A stretch of DNA of 7,429 nt from Desulfofustis sp. (GCA_029287755.1 JARFQM010000013.1:1-7429); one strand, 5' to 3'; shown: positions 1 through 6,480, numbered from the stretch's first letter. Translations and numbers: made by a program. Notes: a model not told the origin generated them from the sequence alone.

Positions 1-246
1 GACATACTGGGCGATGAACACCCCGCAATAACTGCCGACCCCGCCGAACACCACCAGAAAAACGAAGGCCGCGCCGCTGGCCGGGCTGGCGGCCGAGATT
101 GCCTCGAGGCTGTAGTTGGAGAGAAAGACCCGGTCGGTGAATTCCATCACCGTGACCGCTGACATCCCCATGACCAGCGGCAGGCAGACGCCCAGCACCT
201 CCCGGTAGCGCTGGCTGGCCCGCCAATTCTGTAGTTTCTCTCTCAT
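1..246 (-). CDS. MATE-family multidrug/cation efflux transporter, N-terminal fragment
   Basis: Partial gene reading leftward off the window edge. The ATG is at 246-244 and 82 codons are open to position 1. The product starts MREKLQNWRASQRYREVLGV and continues into a hydrophobic segment (about residues 18-40) with the pattern LPLVMGMSAV...MEFTDRVFLSNYSLEAISAA, followed by a second hydrophobic stretch (about 55-80) ending GVFIAQYV. An early LPL, then FTDRVFLS (the counterpart of the xxDxxxVG motif), then an alanine-rich segment and a VAQ/IAQY motif is the usual opening of MATE transporters (NorM/DinF superfamily). These are inner-membrane antiporters using a Na+ or H+ gradient to export organic cations or drugs. 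The substrate cannot be told from this fragment. The gene is divergent from the secretion operon and probably unrelated to it. No strong ribosome binding site is visible before the ATG. About 360 codons should lie outside the window. Confidence 0.8.
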   Translation of the reverse strand, partial: MREKLQNWRASQRYREVLGVCLPLVMGMSAVTVMEFTDRVFLSNYSLEAISAASPASGAAFVFLVVFGGVGSYCGVFIAQYV

Positions 247-451
247 GTTTGGCAATTCGATTACCTGTCGGATGGGTCCGGCGACCTCACGAGGTGTTTG
301 AAAAACCGGCAGCATTAACATATTCATAACCTGCGGTAAATAGTAAACCCCACTTTATTAAGTCGTCCAACTTTGCTATGCTCCCGGGTGCGCAGATCCA
401 TTCGCGTTCACTCAATGGAAAAGTCCGACAAGCAAAGGGTAAGGTGGATAC
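247..451. promoter_or_regulatory. Divergent intergenic region with candidate promoter for the gsp operon
   Basis: This 205-bp gap separates the divergent MATE gene and gspF and must hold both promoters. For the operon, the best rightward candidate is an extended -10 element, TGC followed by TATGCT at 377-382 (TATAAT-like, 4 of 6). A weak -35, TTTATT, lies at 354-359 with a 17-nt spacer. That would start transcription near 389 and give a leader of about 60 nt. A short inverted repeat, ACCT-CACG-AGGT, sits near 283-294. On the other strand AT-rich matter at about 315-345 could serve the MATE gene, but I see no clear -35/-10 pair. No sigma-54 type site was found. The assignments are by eye only. 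Confidence 0.4.
441..447 (+). promoter_or_regulatory. Shine-Dalgarno site supporting the GTG start of gspF
   Basis: AAGGTGG lies 4 nt before the GTG at 452. It is close to the AAGGAGG consensus and is the best ribosome binding site of any gene in the operon. It supports the non-ATG start at 452, from which the protein opens MPVFEYEALAPDG, the usual GspF N-terminus. Confidence 0.65.
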
Positions 452-1675
452 GTGCCGGTATTTGAATATGAAGCATTGGCTCCGGACGGCTCCCGCACGT
501 CAGGGATAATGGATGCCGAAAGCGAGACCGCGGTGCGGGCCCGGTTGAAAAGCAGCGGCCAGTATCCGGTGGCAATCACTGAATCCGGCGCAGTGCACCG
601 TTCTCTTTCCGAAAAACTGGGCAACTGGCTCAGCCTGAAACGAATATCTTCAACAGAGGTCAACGTCTTCACCAGGCAGTTGGCCACCCTGATCGGTGCG
701 GGGATCCCGGTTGATTCGGCCCTGGCGTCAATTGTTGATCAGATCGACAATCCCGGCTTGAAGCGGGTTGTCGCCCAGCTGCGCGAAGCACTCAGCCAGG
801 GTGAACCGCTGAGCCGCGCCCTGCAGGCCCATCCCGAGCTTTTCCCGGCAATGTACGTGAACATGGTGCGGGCCGGGGAGGCCTTCGGCTCCCTCGATCT
901 GGTGCTGTCCAGCCTGGCCGATTTCGGCGACCGCTACGAGGCGGTCAGAACCAGGCTGCAGGCAGCCATGATCTACCCGGCCTTCATGGCGGTGGTGGGT
1001 GTGGGTGTACTTTTCGTGCTGATCACCTTTGTCGTTCCCGACATCATGCAGATCTACGCCAAGATGGAGAAAGCGCTGCCTCTGCCGACCAGGCTGCTGA
1101 TCGGCTGTGGAACGCTGCGGCAGCACAACTGGTGGCTGCTGCTGTTGGCTGCCGTCGCCCTTGGCTTCGGGCTGAAAAAAGCCACTGCCGGGCCGGCCGG
1201 CCGAAAAATCCGCGACCGCCTGCTGCTGAAAAGTCCACTGATCGGCGGGGCGGTAAGAAAAAACATGCTCTTCCGGTTCTCATCGACCCTGGAGAATCTG
1301 CTGAAAAGCGGAGTGGATATCATAGACGGGCTGGAGATAAGCAAACGAGTGGTGGACAACGCCTGTATTGATGAAGTCATAGATGAAGCCATCGAGGAAA
1401 TCCGCGTCGGGCGCAGCATGGTCTCCCCCTTCGCCAGGTCCCAGTGGTTCCCATCCACCGTCGTGCAGATGATGGCCGTGGGGGAGTCAAGCGGCAGCCT
1501 CGAGGAGATGCTGGCCAAGATCTCCGCAGCAAGCGAACGTGAACTCGAGGCGGCAACACTCGGCATAACCTCACTTATCGAACCGCTCCTCATTGTAATA
1601 ATGGGCTTTCTCGTCGGCTTTATTGTACTGTCTATTTTGTTACCTATATTTGAAATGAATCAGGTCATCGGTTAA
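452..1675 (+). CDS. gspF: Type II secretion system inner-membrane platform protein GspF
   Basis: This polytopic inner-membrane protein sits at the centre of the T2SS assembly platform and transmits the action of the ATPase GspE to the growing pseudopilus. The 407-residue length is normal for the family (about 400). The N-terminus MPVFEYEALAPDG is characteristic. Two copies of the T2SSF domain are visible. The first is at about residues 71-193, beginning FTRQLATLIGAGIPVDSAL and ending in the YPAFMAV membrane segment. The second is at about 273-396, with RFSSTLENLLKSGVDIIDGL and then VGESSGSLEEML. Membrane segments are predicted near 171-197, 226-241 and 375-400. The GTG start has a good ribosome binding site. 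It is the first gene of the operon. gspE, the usual upstream neighbour, is absent because a divergent transporter occupies that side. The stop codon lies inside the outer arm of the palindrome that follows. The related type IV pilus protein PilC is an alternative, but the downstream genes settle it as GspF. Confidence 0.95.
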   Translation: MPVFEYEALAPDGSRTSGIMDAESETAVRARLKSSGQYPVAITESGAVHRSLSEKLGNWLSLKRISSTEVNVFTRQLATLIGAGIPVDSALASIVDQIDNPGLKRVVAQLREALSQGEPLSRALQAHPELFPAMYVNMVRAGEAFGSLDLVLSSLADFGDRYEAVRTRLQAAMIYPAFMAVVGVGVLFVLITFVVPDIMQIYAKMEKALPLPTRLLIGCGTLRQHNWWLLLLAAVALGFGLKKATAGPAGRKIRDRLLLKSPLIGGAVRKNMLFRFSSTLENLLKSGVDIIDGLEISKRVVDNACIDEVIDEAIEEIRVGRSMVSPFARSQWFPSTVVQMMAVGESSGSLEEMLAKISAASERELEAATLGITSLIEPLLIVIMGFLVGFIVLSILLPIFEMNQVIG

Positions 1676-1799
1676 AAAATTGTATTTTTGTTCAAATTCT
1701 TCGTTGTGAATGGAAATTGAGTCCTCGACGTATTACCAATACGCCTGCGGGTCAATTTCCATTCACGCCTCGACTTTGAACAAAAATCCTAATTTTTAA
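1672..1799. repeat. Nested three-arm palindrome between gspF and gspG
   Basis: A large inverted repeat with three pairs of arms. Innermost: CGTATT (1729-1734) pairs with AATACG (1738-1743) around a 3-nt loop, ACC. Middle: GTGAATGGAAATTGA (1706-1720) pairs perfectly with 1752-1766 over 15 bp. Outer: ATTTTTGTTCAAA (1684-1696) pairs perfectly with 1775-1787 over 13 bp. Pairing continues outward imperfectly: 1672-1690 against 1781-1799 match at 16 of 19 positions, reaching into the gspF stop codon. Unpaired spacers of 8-9 nt separate the arms (1697-1705 with 1767-1774, 1721-1728 with 1744-1751), and CCTCGAC occurs in two of them. The element is AT-rich at its edges, unlike the flanking genes. It could be a dispersed palindromic repeat (MITE- or REP-like) or an RNA hairpin acting on the transcript. 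The structure is certain; the role is not known. Confidence 0.85.
1783..1798 (+). repeat. 16-nt direct repeat, copy 1
   Basis: AAAATCCTAATTTTTA here is repeated exactly at 1858-1873, 75 nt downstream. This copy forms the right edge of the large palindrome. Confidence 0.85.
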
Positions 1800-1818
1800 A
1801 TTTTTGGGGAACATTGTG

Positions 1819-1861
1819 TTTTCGATCAGTCCTTTCGCACGCCATCATATAGGATCGAAAA
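1819..1861. repeat. Second inverted repeat upstream of gspG
   Basis: TTTTCGATC (1819-1827) is the exact reverse complement of GATCGAAAA (1853-1861), giving a 9-bp stem with a 25-nt loop. The right arm can instead form a small hairpin, TAGGAT (1850-1855) with ATCCTA (1861-1866) around CGAAA, followed by ATTTTTA. Because both structures use 1853-1861 they exclude each other. The small hairpin plus T-run loosely resembles a weak intrinsic terminator, but a 6-bp AT-rich stem is poor and no function can be claimed. The rest of the 1676-1900 gap holds no gene; I also found no convincing internal promoter for gspG. Confidence 0.6.
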
Positions 1862-1873
1862 TCCTAATTTTTA
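1858..1873 (+). repeat. 16-nt direct repeat, copy 2
   Basis: Second exact copy of AAAATCCTAATTTTTA (first at 1783-1798). As with the first copy, it follows and overlaps the right arm of an inverted repeat. Confidence 0.85.
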
Positions 1874-1900
1874 TATGTTGATGCACTCTATCGCTGCCAC

Positions 1901-2368
1901 ATGCACAGCACCTTGAAGATGAGACGATTGCAGAGAACTACGGGCGCACACGGCTTCACCCTGATCGAGCTGCTGGTGGTGCTGATCATTATCGGTATTC
2001 TGGCCGGCTACATCGGTCCGAGAATAATTGGCCGCCCCGAGGAGGCACGGCGCACCAAGGCGGAGGTCCAGGTAGCCGGCATAAAGACCGCTCTGAAAAT
2101 GTACCGGCTCGACAACGGCTTCTATCCGTCCACCGATCAGGGGCTCCAGGCACTGGTCGAGTCACCCAAGAGCGGCAAAATTCCCAAGAAATGGCGGGCC
2201 GGGGGGTATCTTGACGCCAACCGCGTGCCCATGGACCCCTGGGACAATCCTTTCGTCTACCTCAGTCCGGGACTCAACGGCGATTTCGATCTCAGTTCCT
2301 ACGGTGCCGACGGCGAGCCGGGCGGGGAAGGCGACGACCGCGATATTAACAGCTGGGAACTGGAGTGA
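1901..2368 (+). CDS. gspG: Type II secretion system major pseudopilin GspG
   Basis: GspG is the main subunit of the periplasmic pseudopilus that pushes substrates through the secretin. From the ATG at 1901 the product has 155 residues. A basic 18-residue leader ends in Gly; the mature chain would start at F19 in GFTLIELLVVLIII, with E23 as the conserved Glu5. A single hydrophobic helix (about 19-40) follows. The globular part has the GspG hallmarks: IKTALKMYRLDNGFYPST near 61-78, QGLQAL near 80-85, and the C-terminal calcium-binding region DPWDNPF...YLSPG...DLSSYGADGEPGG...DIN (about 112-150). No ribosome binding site is seen before 1901. The in-frame ATG at 1919 (MRRLQRTTGAHG leader, 12 residues) is an equally good start. 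The gene lies behind a 225-bp palindrome-rich gap, and its stop overlaps the GTG of gspH by 4 nt. Confidence 0.95.
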   Translation: MHSTLKMRRLQRTTGAHGFTLIELLVVLIIIGILAGYIGPRIIGRPEEARRTKAEVQVAGIKTALKMYRLDNGFYPSTDQGLQALVESPKSGKIPKKWRAGGYLDANRVPMDPWDNPFVYLSPGLNGDFDLSSYGADGEPGGEGDDRDINSWELE

Positions 2369-2907
2369 GCAAAGAGCGCAGTACAGAGGGCTTTACCTTA
2401 GTGGAACTGTTGGTTGTTTCGGTATTGATAGCGATCATGCTGACCCTGGCTGTTCCCCGCGTCCAGGGACTGTTTTTCAACGACCCGCTGACCCGCTCTG
2501 CCCGTCTTCTCGTGTCGGCAATCAACGATGCCAGGGGCATGGCGCTCACAGAGGAACAGGGGGCTGTGCTTCTGGTCGACCTGGCCGCTAAAAGGATAAA
2601 GATCAAAGCGCAGCACCAGCTTCGTGGGCAAAGCCGGGCCGCCGCCGCGGAAACCGTTACGGTGCAGTTGGCTGATTCAATTGCCGTCGGTTCGGTCTGG
2701 TCCCTCTCCAGCGGTCGCTCGCGCAGCGGCAAGGTGCCGGTCTGGATCAACAAAAGAGGCATGATCGAGCCTGTCGTGATCGAGCTCAGGAAGGAGGACC
2801 GGATTATATCGGTGCAGGCGGCACCGTTCCTGGCCGAGGTCGCAGTGCTCACTGGTGCCATTTCTGTTCCCGACCCTTTGCTCGCCGCTATTGTCCCGGC
2901 GCACTGA
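2365..2907 (+). CDS. gspH: Type II secretion system minor pseudopilin GspH
   Basis: Minor pseudopilin, thought to link the pseudopilus shaft (GspG) to the I-J-K tip complex. It has 180 residues, within the family range. A 9-residue leader, MSKERSTEG, is followed by FTLVELLVVSVLIAIM, giving cleavage after G9, methylated F10 and E14 as Glu5. The hydrophobic helix ends near residue 31 at AVPRVQG, and ARLLVSAINDARGMAL (about 46-61) is the typical GspH helix before the beta-rich domain. The start is a GTG inside the gspG stop (GTGA), with GGGA at 2355-2358 as a possible ribosome binding site, so translation is probably coupled to gspG. Assignment as GspH rather than another minor pseudopilin rests on position between G and I and on this helix. 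Confidence 0.88.
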   Translation: MSKERSTEGFTLVELLVVSVLIAIMLTLAVPRVQGLFFNDPLTRSARLLVSAINDARGMALTEEQGAVLLVDLAAKRIKIKAQHQLRGQSRAAAAETVTVQLADSIAVGSVWSLSSGRSRSGKVPVWINKRGMIEPVVIELRKEDRIISVQAAPFLAEVAVLTGAISVPDPLLAAIVPAH

Positions 2908-2932
2908 GTCTTTTACCAGTTGAAACTGCACG

Positions 2933-3349
2933 ATGAGCGCCATAGCAGATAAAGATAGAGGTTCCACTTCCGGATTCACCCTGCTTGAGGTCATGGTCGC
3001 CACTGGGGTGCTGGCCATTGCCCTGACCGCTCTTCTGACCAGCCAGAGCCGGACCATGCAGGTGGCCGGCAACAATAATTTTTTACACGTTTCGGCCCAG
3101 CTCACAGCCCGGCAGATGTCCGAATTTCTTGCCGGGGATGGGAGTTCGACGCTTCGATCTGCATCCTTTGATTCACCCCACGAAGATTATTTCTGGCGGC
3201 TGGAACTCGGCCAGCCCTTTAATGGGGTGGACACGCTGCCGGAGGGGGTTGCGGGATACCTGCAGCGCATTGACCTGGAAGTCGGCGATGAGCGTCGCGA
3301 TCAGCGTGCTGCCATAACCAGGTACCGATTTGACCCGGCCCGGCAATGA
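2933..3349 (+). CDS. gspI: Type II secretion system minor pseudopilin GspI
   Basis: Minor pseudopilin of the tip complex, which with GspJ and GspK is thought to start pseudopilus assembly. The product is 138 residues, slightly longer than the usual 120-130. The leader MSAIADKDRGSTSG is followed by FTLLEVMVATGVLAIALTAL, with cleavage after G14 and E19 as Glu5. FTLLEVMVA followed by a short alanine/leucine-rich helix is distinctive of GspI, as is the following stretch with SAQLTARQMSEFL (about residues 56-68), which resembles the A.WIA.NQ helix of the family. There is a 25-nt gap after gspH and no clear ribosome binding site. The stop overlaps the gspJ ATG (ATGA). Confidence 0.88.
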   Translation: MSAIADKDRGSTSGFTLLEVMVATGVLAIALTALLTSQSRTMQVAGNNNFLHVSAQLTARQMSEFLAGDGSSTLRSASFDSPHEDYFWRLELGQPFNGVDTLPEGVAGYLQRIDLEVGDERRDQRAAITRYRFDPARQ

Positions 3350-4047
3350 AGCAAAAACGGGCTGCATATGGAAGGGGCGGGTTCACCCTGATCGAGCTTC
3401 TGGTCGCTATTGCGGTGCTGGGAGTTTCACTGACCCTGGTTCTGGGGATCTACAGCTCCGTCTTTTCAGTGGTGGAGCAGGTGGATCAGAATGGTTCCCT
3501 GCAGAATCGCTCAGCACTGCTGATCGATCAGCTGCAGAGGGATTTCCATGGGATCTACAAAGGAACATCAGGGTTTCTCAGGGCCGAGCCAGGACAAGAC
3601 CCGAGAGGCGACACCCCCCTGCTCGAGTTCACCACCTCCAGCATACTGCGATTCAAAGACTCGGTATCCCGGGGGGCGATTGCGCTGGTCCGCTATACTT
3701 TGACCAAGTCTAAGATTAATTCTAGTTATAATCTCTATAGGACTGAAATTCCTTTTTTGTTTGGCTCAGAAGAATCTGAATTTGAGGAACCGGTGACGAT
3801 CCTTGTCTGTGATCATGTCGCCGCCGTCAGGCTGAGCTTCAAAGACCGCTACGGCGCCTTTGTCGAAGGCTGGGAGGCGCGTTCATCGGCCCTGCGGAAA
3901 GGTCCGGACGACAGCCGCTTCCCCTCCCTGGTGAGAATTGAAATCGAGCTGGCGGACGGAGAGGGCAGGGGAGATAATAAGACGGTGTCGCAGTCGATGC
4001 TCATTGCCCCCTGGCAGTTGATTGGCACCGGGAGCGGCGGCAGCTGA
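3346..4047 (+). CDS. gspJ: Type II secretion system minor pseudopilin GspJ
   Basis: Minor pseudopilin that binds GspI and GspK in the tip complex. It has 233 residues, a normal length. The leader MKQKRAAYGRGG precedes FTLIELLVAIAVLGVSL, with cleavage after G12 and E17 as Glu5. SLQNRSALLIDQLQRDFHGI (about 51-70) is the typical GspJ helix ahead of the beta-sheet domain. The later RLSFKDRYGAFVEGWEA (about 164-180) fits the family pattern of a polar strand followed by W. The ATGA overlap with gspI and absence of a ribosome binding site suggest coupled translation. An AT-rich patch at 3701-3790 (about one third GC by hand count) interrupts otherwise GC-rich coding sequence. The reading frame stays open through it and the encoded residues look ordinary for a surface loop, with an acidic run SEESEFEE. 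Confidence 0.9.
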   Translation: MKQKRAAYGRGGFTLIELLVAIAVLGVSLTLVLGIYSSVFSVVEQVDQNGSLQNRSALLIDQLQRDFHGIYKGTSGFLRAEPGQDPRGDTPLLEFTTSSILRFKDSVSRGAIALVRYTLTKSKINSSYNLYRTEIPFLFGSEESEFEEPVTILVCDHVAAVRLSFKDRYGAFVEGWEARSSALRKGPDDSRFPSLVRIEIELADGEGRGDNKTVSQSMLIAPWQLIGTGSGGS

Positions 4048-4048
4048 G

Positions 4049-5047
4049 ATGAAAACGGAGAGGCCGAGAGATGAGCGCGGTATGGCGCTGCTGCTGGTGC
4101 TGGCGGTGATCGCTGTACTCGGCGTGGCGCTGCTCGCCTTCAACGAGCGCACCGAGTCGGCCATGGAGCGGGCCTTCTATGTCCAGGACCGGGTGCAGCT
4201 GATGGCGCTGGCCGAGTCCGGCGTCGATATCGGGCTGGCCGTGCTTTACGTTGACCGGAACCGGAGCGAATATGACAGCCTGGGTGAGGACTGGTCGAGG
4301 CTGGCCGGCCGTGAGCTTGGGGGACTTTTCGAGGATGGCAGCCTGAGGGTCCGCATCGCTGATCTCTCCGGGCGCTTTCCCATCAACCGACTGGCGGCAT
4401 CCGGGTCCGCTGGTTCGGACGGTGCTTCCGAGGCCTATCGAGCGCTGCTCGTCCGGCTTCTCACCAGCGGCCAGTTTGCGGTACAGGATGAAATCGAAGC
4501 CCGGATCATTGTCGACAGTTTGACGGACTGGCTGGACGGCGATGACAGAACACTGCCTTATGGAGCGGAAAACGATTTTTATCTGAGCCTGGCGGAGCCG
4601 CGTCCAGCCCGCAACGGACCGGTCGAGTTCATCGCTGAGCTGCTTCAGGTCCGGGGAATGAGCGCGGAAATTCTGTTTGGAAGTGATGAAAAGGTTGGGC
4701 TTGCCGAGTATATTAGCATCTACGGCAACGGCAGGATCAATATCAATACGGCGCCTCCTTTTCTGCTGCAGATGCTAGCGCCGGGAATTTCAGAAGAAGA
4801 CGTCAATATCATTGATGAATTTAGAACCGGCGAGGATTCTGGCGCAGCGCTGAAGCAACCGGACTGGTACCGTACTGTCCTGGGCTGGCCCCAGAATATC
4901 GTTATCGAGCCGTCTTTGATTGCCACGCAGAGTTCGTATTTCAGGATCGAAGCGACGGCTCGCTATCGTACCCGTTCTCTGAGCATGCAGGCAGATATAG
5001 GCCGCACGGATGAAGAATTGACCTTCCACTATAGGAGCATGGACTAG
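4049..5047 (+). CDS. gspK: Type II secretion system minor pseudopilin GspK (tip subunit)
   Basis: GspK is the largest pseudopilin and caps the pseudopilus tip. From the ATG at 4049 it has 332 residues. The leader MKTERPRDERG is followed by MALLLVLAVIAVLGVALLAF, so the +1 residue is Met and +5 is Leu rather than Glu. Lack of Glu5 is usual for GspK and fits a tip subunit with nothing above it. The soluble part shows the family's motifs: DLSGRFPINRL near 107-117, a long insert with SLTDWLDGDDRTLPYGAENDFY near 157-178, FIAELLQVRGMS near 195-206, and YGNGRININTAPPFLLQML near 228-246 (helix-hairpin-helix type region). Translation probably restarts here: the gspJ stop is 1 nt before the ATG (TGAGATG). 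An upstream in-frame TTG at 4022 would give a 9-residue longer leader and is less likely. Confidence 0.93.
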   Translation: MKTERPRDERGMALLLVLAVIAVLGVALLAFNERTESAMERAFYVQDRVQLMALAESGVDIGLAVLYVDRNRSEYDSLGEDWSRLAGRELGGLFEDGSLRVRIADLSGRFPINRLAASGSAGSDGASEAYRALLVRLLTSGQFAVQDEIEARIIVDSLTDWLDGDDRTLPYGAENDFYLSLAEPRPARNGPVEFIAELLQVRGMSAEILFGSDEKVGLAEYISIYGNGRININTAPPFLLQMLAPGISEEDVNIIDEFRTGEDSGAALKQPDWYRTVLGWPQNIVIEPSLIATQSSYFRIEATARYRTRSLSMQADIGRTDEELTFHYRSMD

Positions 5048-5048
5048 C

Positions 5049-5058
5049 CGGTTAACCG
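5049..5058. repeat. 10-bp perfect palindrome at the gspK/gspL junction
   Basis: CGGTTAACCG fills nearly all of the 11-nt gap and ends exactly where the gspL ATG begins. It occupies the place of the ribosome binding site, and no Shine-Dalgarno sequence is visible there. It may be chance. Confidence 0.5.
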
Positions 5059-6480
5059 ATGGGCCCTGAACGACGATTAATACTGGATGTGAGCGACGGG
5101 ACAGTAGCTGCTCTGTTGTGTGAGACAGGGAAGCGGTCGTTGACGCCGGTGGCTTCGAGTTTTAAGGAGCTGAGCCTGGAGGAGAACGTCTTCGACGCGC
5201 TCGAGGAGGTCCTCCGGCGCTGCGGGGCAGTGGACTGCAGATGCATTCTGGCGCTGCCGGCCTCGCTCTTTCTTTTCAAGAAACTGAGCCTGCCTTTTAG
5301 CGATAGGCGGAAGATAGATGAGGTACTCTACCACGAACTGCTGGATCTTGTCAGTTTTGCAGACGAGCCGATTTTGTATGATACTGCGGTGATCGACTCG
5401 ACACCCTCTTCGACCCGCCTGCTGGCGGCCATCGCCAAGGAGGGGGACCTGTCGCCCTGGCTCGAGATCCTGGAGCGGCACGGACTGGGCATCGACATCC
5501 TTACCGTCTCGCCCTGGGGCAGTCTCATGCAGCTCAGTGCTTCTGCGGACGGGACCGGAGGCTCGTTTGCTTACCTTGACGCCGGCCCCCGTGCATCCAG
5601 TTTTTTTCATGTCGGTAACGGCGCAATTGACACCATTCGGGTTCTGCCAGGGGTGGCCCCCGACTTCGGAAAGAGCCTCGCAGAAGAACTGCGCTGGTCC
5701 CTTCGGGCCCTGCAGGCAGAGGGCGCCGTAATCGGGGGCGTTGAACTCAAGGTGGGCGGCAGCAAAGCCGAAGAGCTCGATACCAGCCTGCTCGGGGAGG
5801 TAACGGAGTTCTCCGGGGTGGAAATCGTCGACTCTGCTGAACTGGGCCTGTCCAGCAACCAGGCCCTGCAGATGCTGCCGATTTACCTGGTTCCCCGATT
5901 GTGGGCCCTGGCGGCCCTGCGGATTGATGAGGCGCGGCTGCTCAACCTGGTGCGCAAGAAAACGGACCCGCCCCCAGGCCTGGCACTGCTGAAAAGATTC
6001 GCGCCGGCCCTGATTGTGTTGCTTGCAATCGCCGGCCTGGCGGCGGGCTACCAAGTATATGAGTACCAAAAAATGGCCGGTGAGCGGGCCAAGCTGGTGG
6101 AGGAAGCCAAGCAGATTTACAGCCAGACCATGGGCGGCAGAAAGCCGATGACCGATCCGGTGGCAGAGCTCAGGGCCCGCATCAAGGAGATCGATCAGTC
6201 GGTGGTGGCCTCTATCGTCGAGCATCCCGAAATCAGCTCGGTCGCTCTGCTGTCGGATATTTCCCAGCGGATGCCGGCCTCGGTACAGGTCAGCGTCGAG
6301 CGCTTTTCCTTCGACCGCAGTAAGGTGCGCATCGACGGAGTGACCCGGGCCTACAACGATGTGGATTTGATCAAGAAGAGTCTGGAGCGTTCACCCTTTT
6401 ACACGGCTGTGGCGATAGACTCGGCCGGTAATGCCGGGGACGGGTCGGGGGTGAAGTTTTCGCTCACCCTCGTCTTGTGA
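5059..6480 (+). CDS. gspL: Type II secretion system inner-membrane protein GspL
   Basis: GspL recruits the ATPase GspE to the inner membrane and pairs with GspM. It has 473 residues. The cytoplasmic part (about 1-300) has the actin-like fold signature of the GspL/PilM group: an opening LILDVSDGTVAALL strand pair, CILALPASLFLFKKLSLPF near 62-80, and a second half opening SFAYLDAG near 169-176. One membrane helix follows (about 314-334, FAPALIVLLAIAGLAAGY), then a probable coiled coil (about 335-380). A small periplasmic domain ends the protein (about 390-473, ISQRMPASVQVSVERFSFD and VRIDGVTRAYNDVDLIKKSL), resembling the PilN-type ferredoxin-like fold. Known structural work describes GspL as equivalent to PilM plus PilN of type IV pili, which this layout fits. 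It is 11 nt from gspK and overlaps gspM. Confidence 0.92.
   Translation: MGPERRLILDVSDGTVAALLCETGKRSLTPVASSFKELSLEENVFDALEEVLRRCGAVDCRCILALPASLFLFKKLSLPFSDRRKIDEVLYHELLDLVSFADEPILYDTAVIDSTPSSTRLLAAIAKEGDLSPWLEILERHGLGIDILTVSPWGSLMQLSASADGTGGSFAYLDAGPRASSFFHVGNGAIDTIRVLPGVAPDFGKSLAEELRWSLRALQAEGAVIGGVELKVGGSKAEELDTSLLGEVTEFSGVEIVDSAELGLSSNQALQMLPIYLVPRLWALAALRIDEARLLNLVRKKTDPPPGLALLKRFAPALIVLLAIAGLAAGYQVYEYQKMAGERAKLVEEAKQIYSQTMGGRKPMTDPVAELRARIKEIDQSVVASIVEHPEISSVALLSDISQRMPASVQVSVERFSFDRSKVRIDGVTRAYNDVDLIKKSLERSPFYTAVAIDSAGNAGDGSGVKFSLTLVL

Noticed and set aside
1054..1593. Minus-strand open frame of 179 codons opposite gspF
   Set aside because: Ser/Arg-rich product without family resemblance, fully within gspF, whose second domain and membrane helix are clear on the + strand.
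1672..1805. Large palindrome called as an intrinsic terminator of gspF
   Set aside because: The stem is long, nested and interrupted by 8-9 nt internal loops. T-runs follow, but it lies inside an operon whose remaining genes are needed with gspF, so a plain terminator call is not justified.
3700..3732. TTGACC and exact TATAAT as an internal promoter in gspJ
   Set aside because: The spacer is 21 nt, too long for a normal sigma-70 promoter, and AT-rich DNA yields such matches by chance. Kept only as a note within the AT-rich patch finding.
2365..4047. Reading the pseudopilin genes as a type IV pilus (pilE/fimT/pilV/pilW) cluster
   Set aside because: The G-H-I-J-K order, the GspG calcium-site region, GspK with its large insert, and GspL, GspM and GspC following identify a type II secretion system.
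4022..4048. TTG at 4022 as the start of gspK
   Set aside because: It would add MAPGAAAAE ahead of a normal leader. The ATG at 4049 gives a standard 11-residue prepilin leader immediately after the gspJ stop.
5077..6225. Long open frame (382 codons) on the minus strand opposite gspL
   Set aside because: It lies wholly antisense to a well-supported gspL. The product is Gln/Arg/His-rich with no recognisable domain, as expected of an antisense frame in GC-rich coding DNA.
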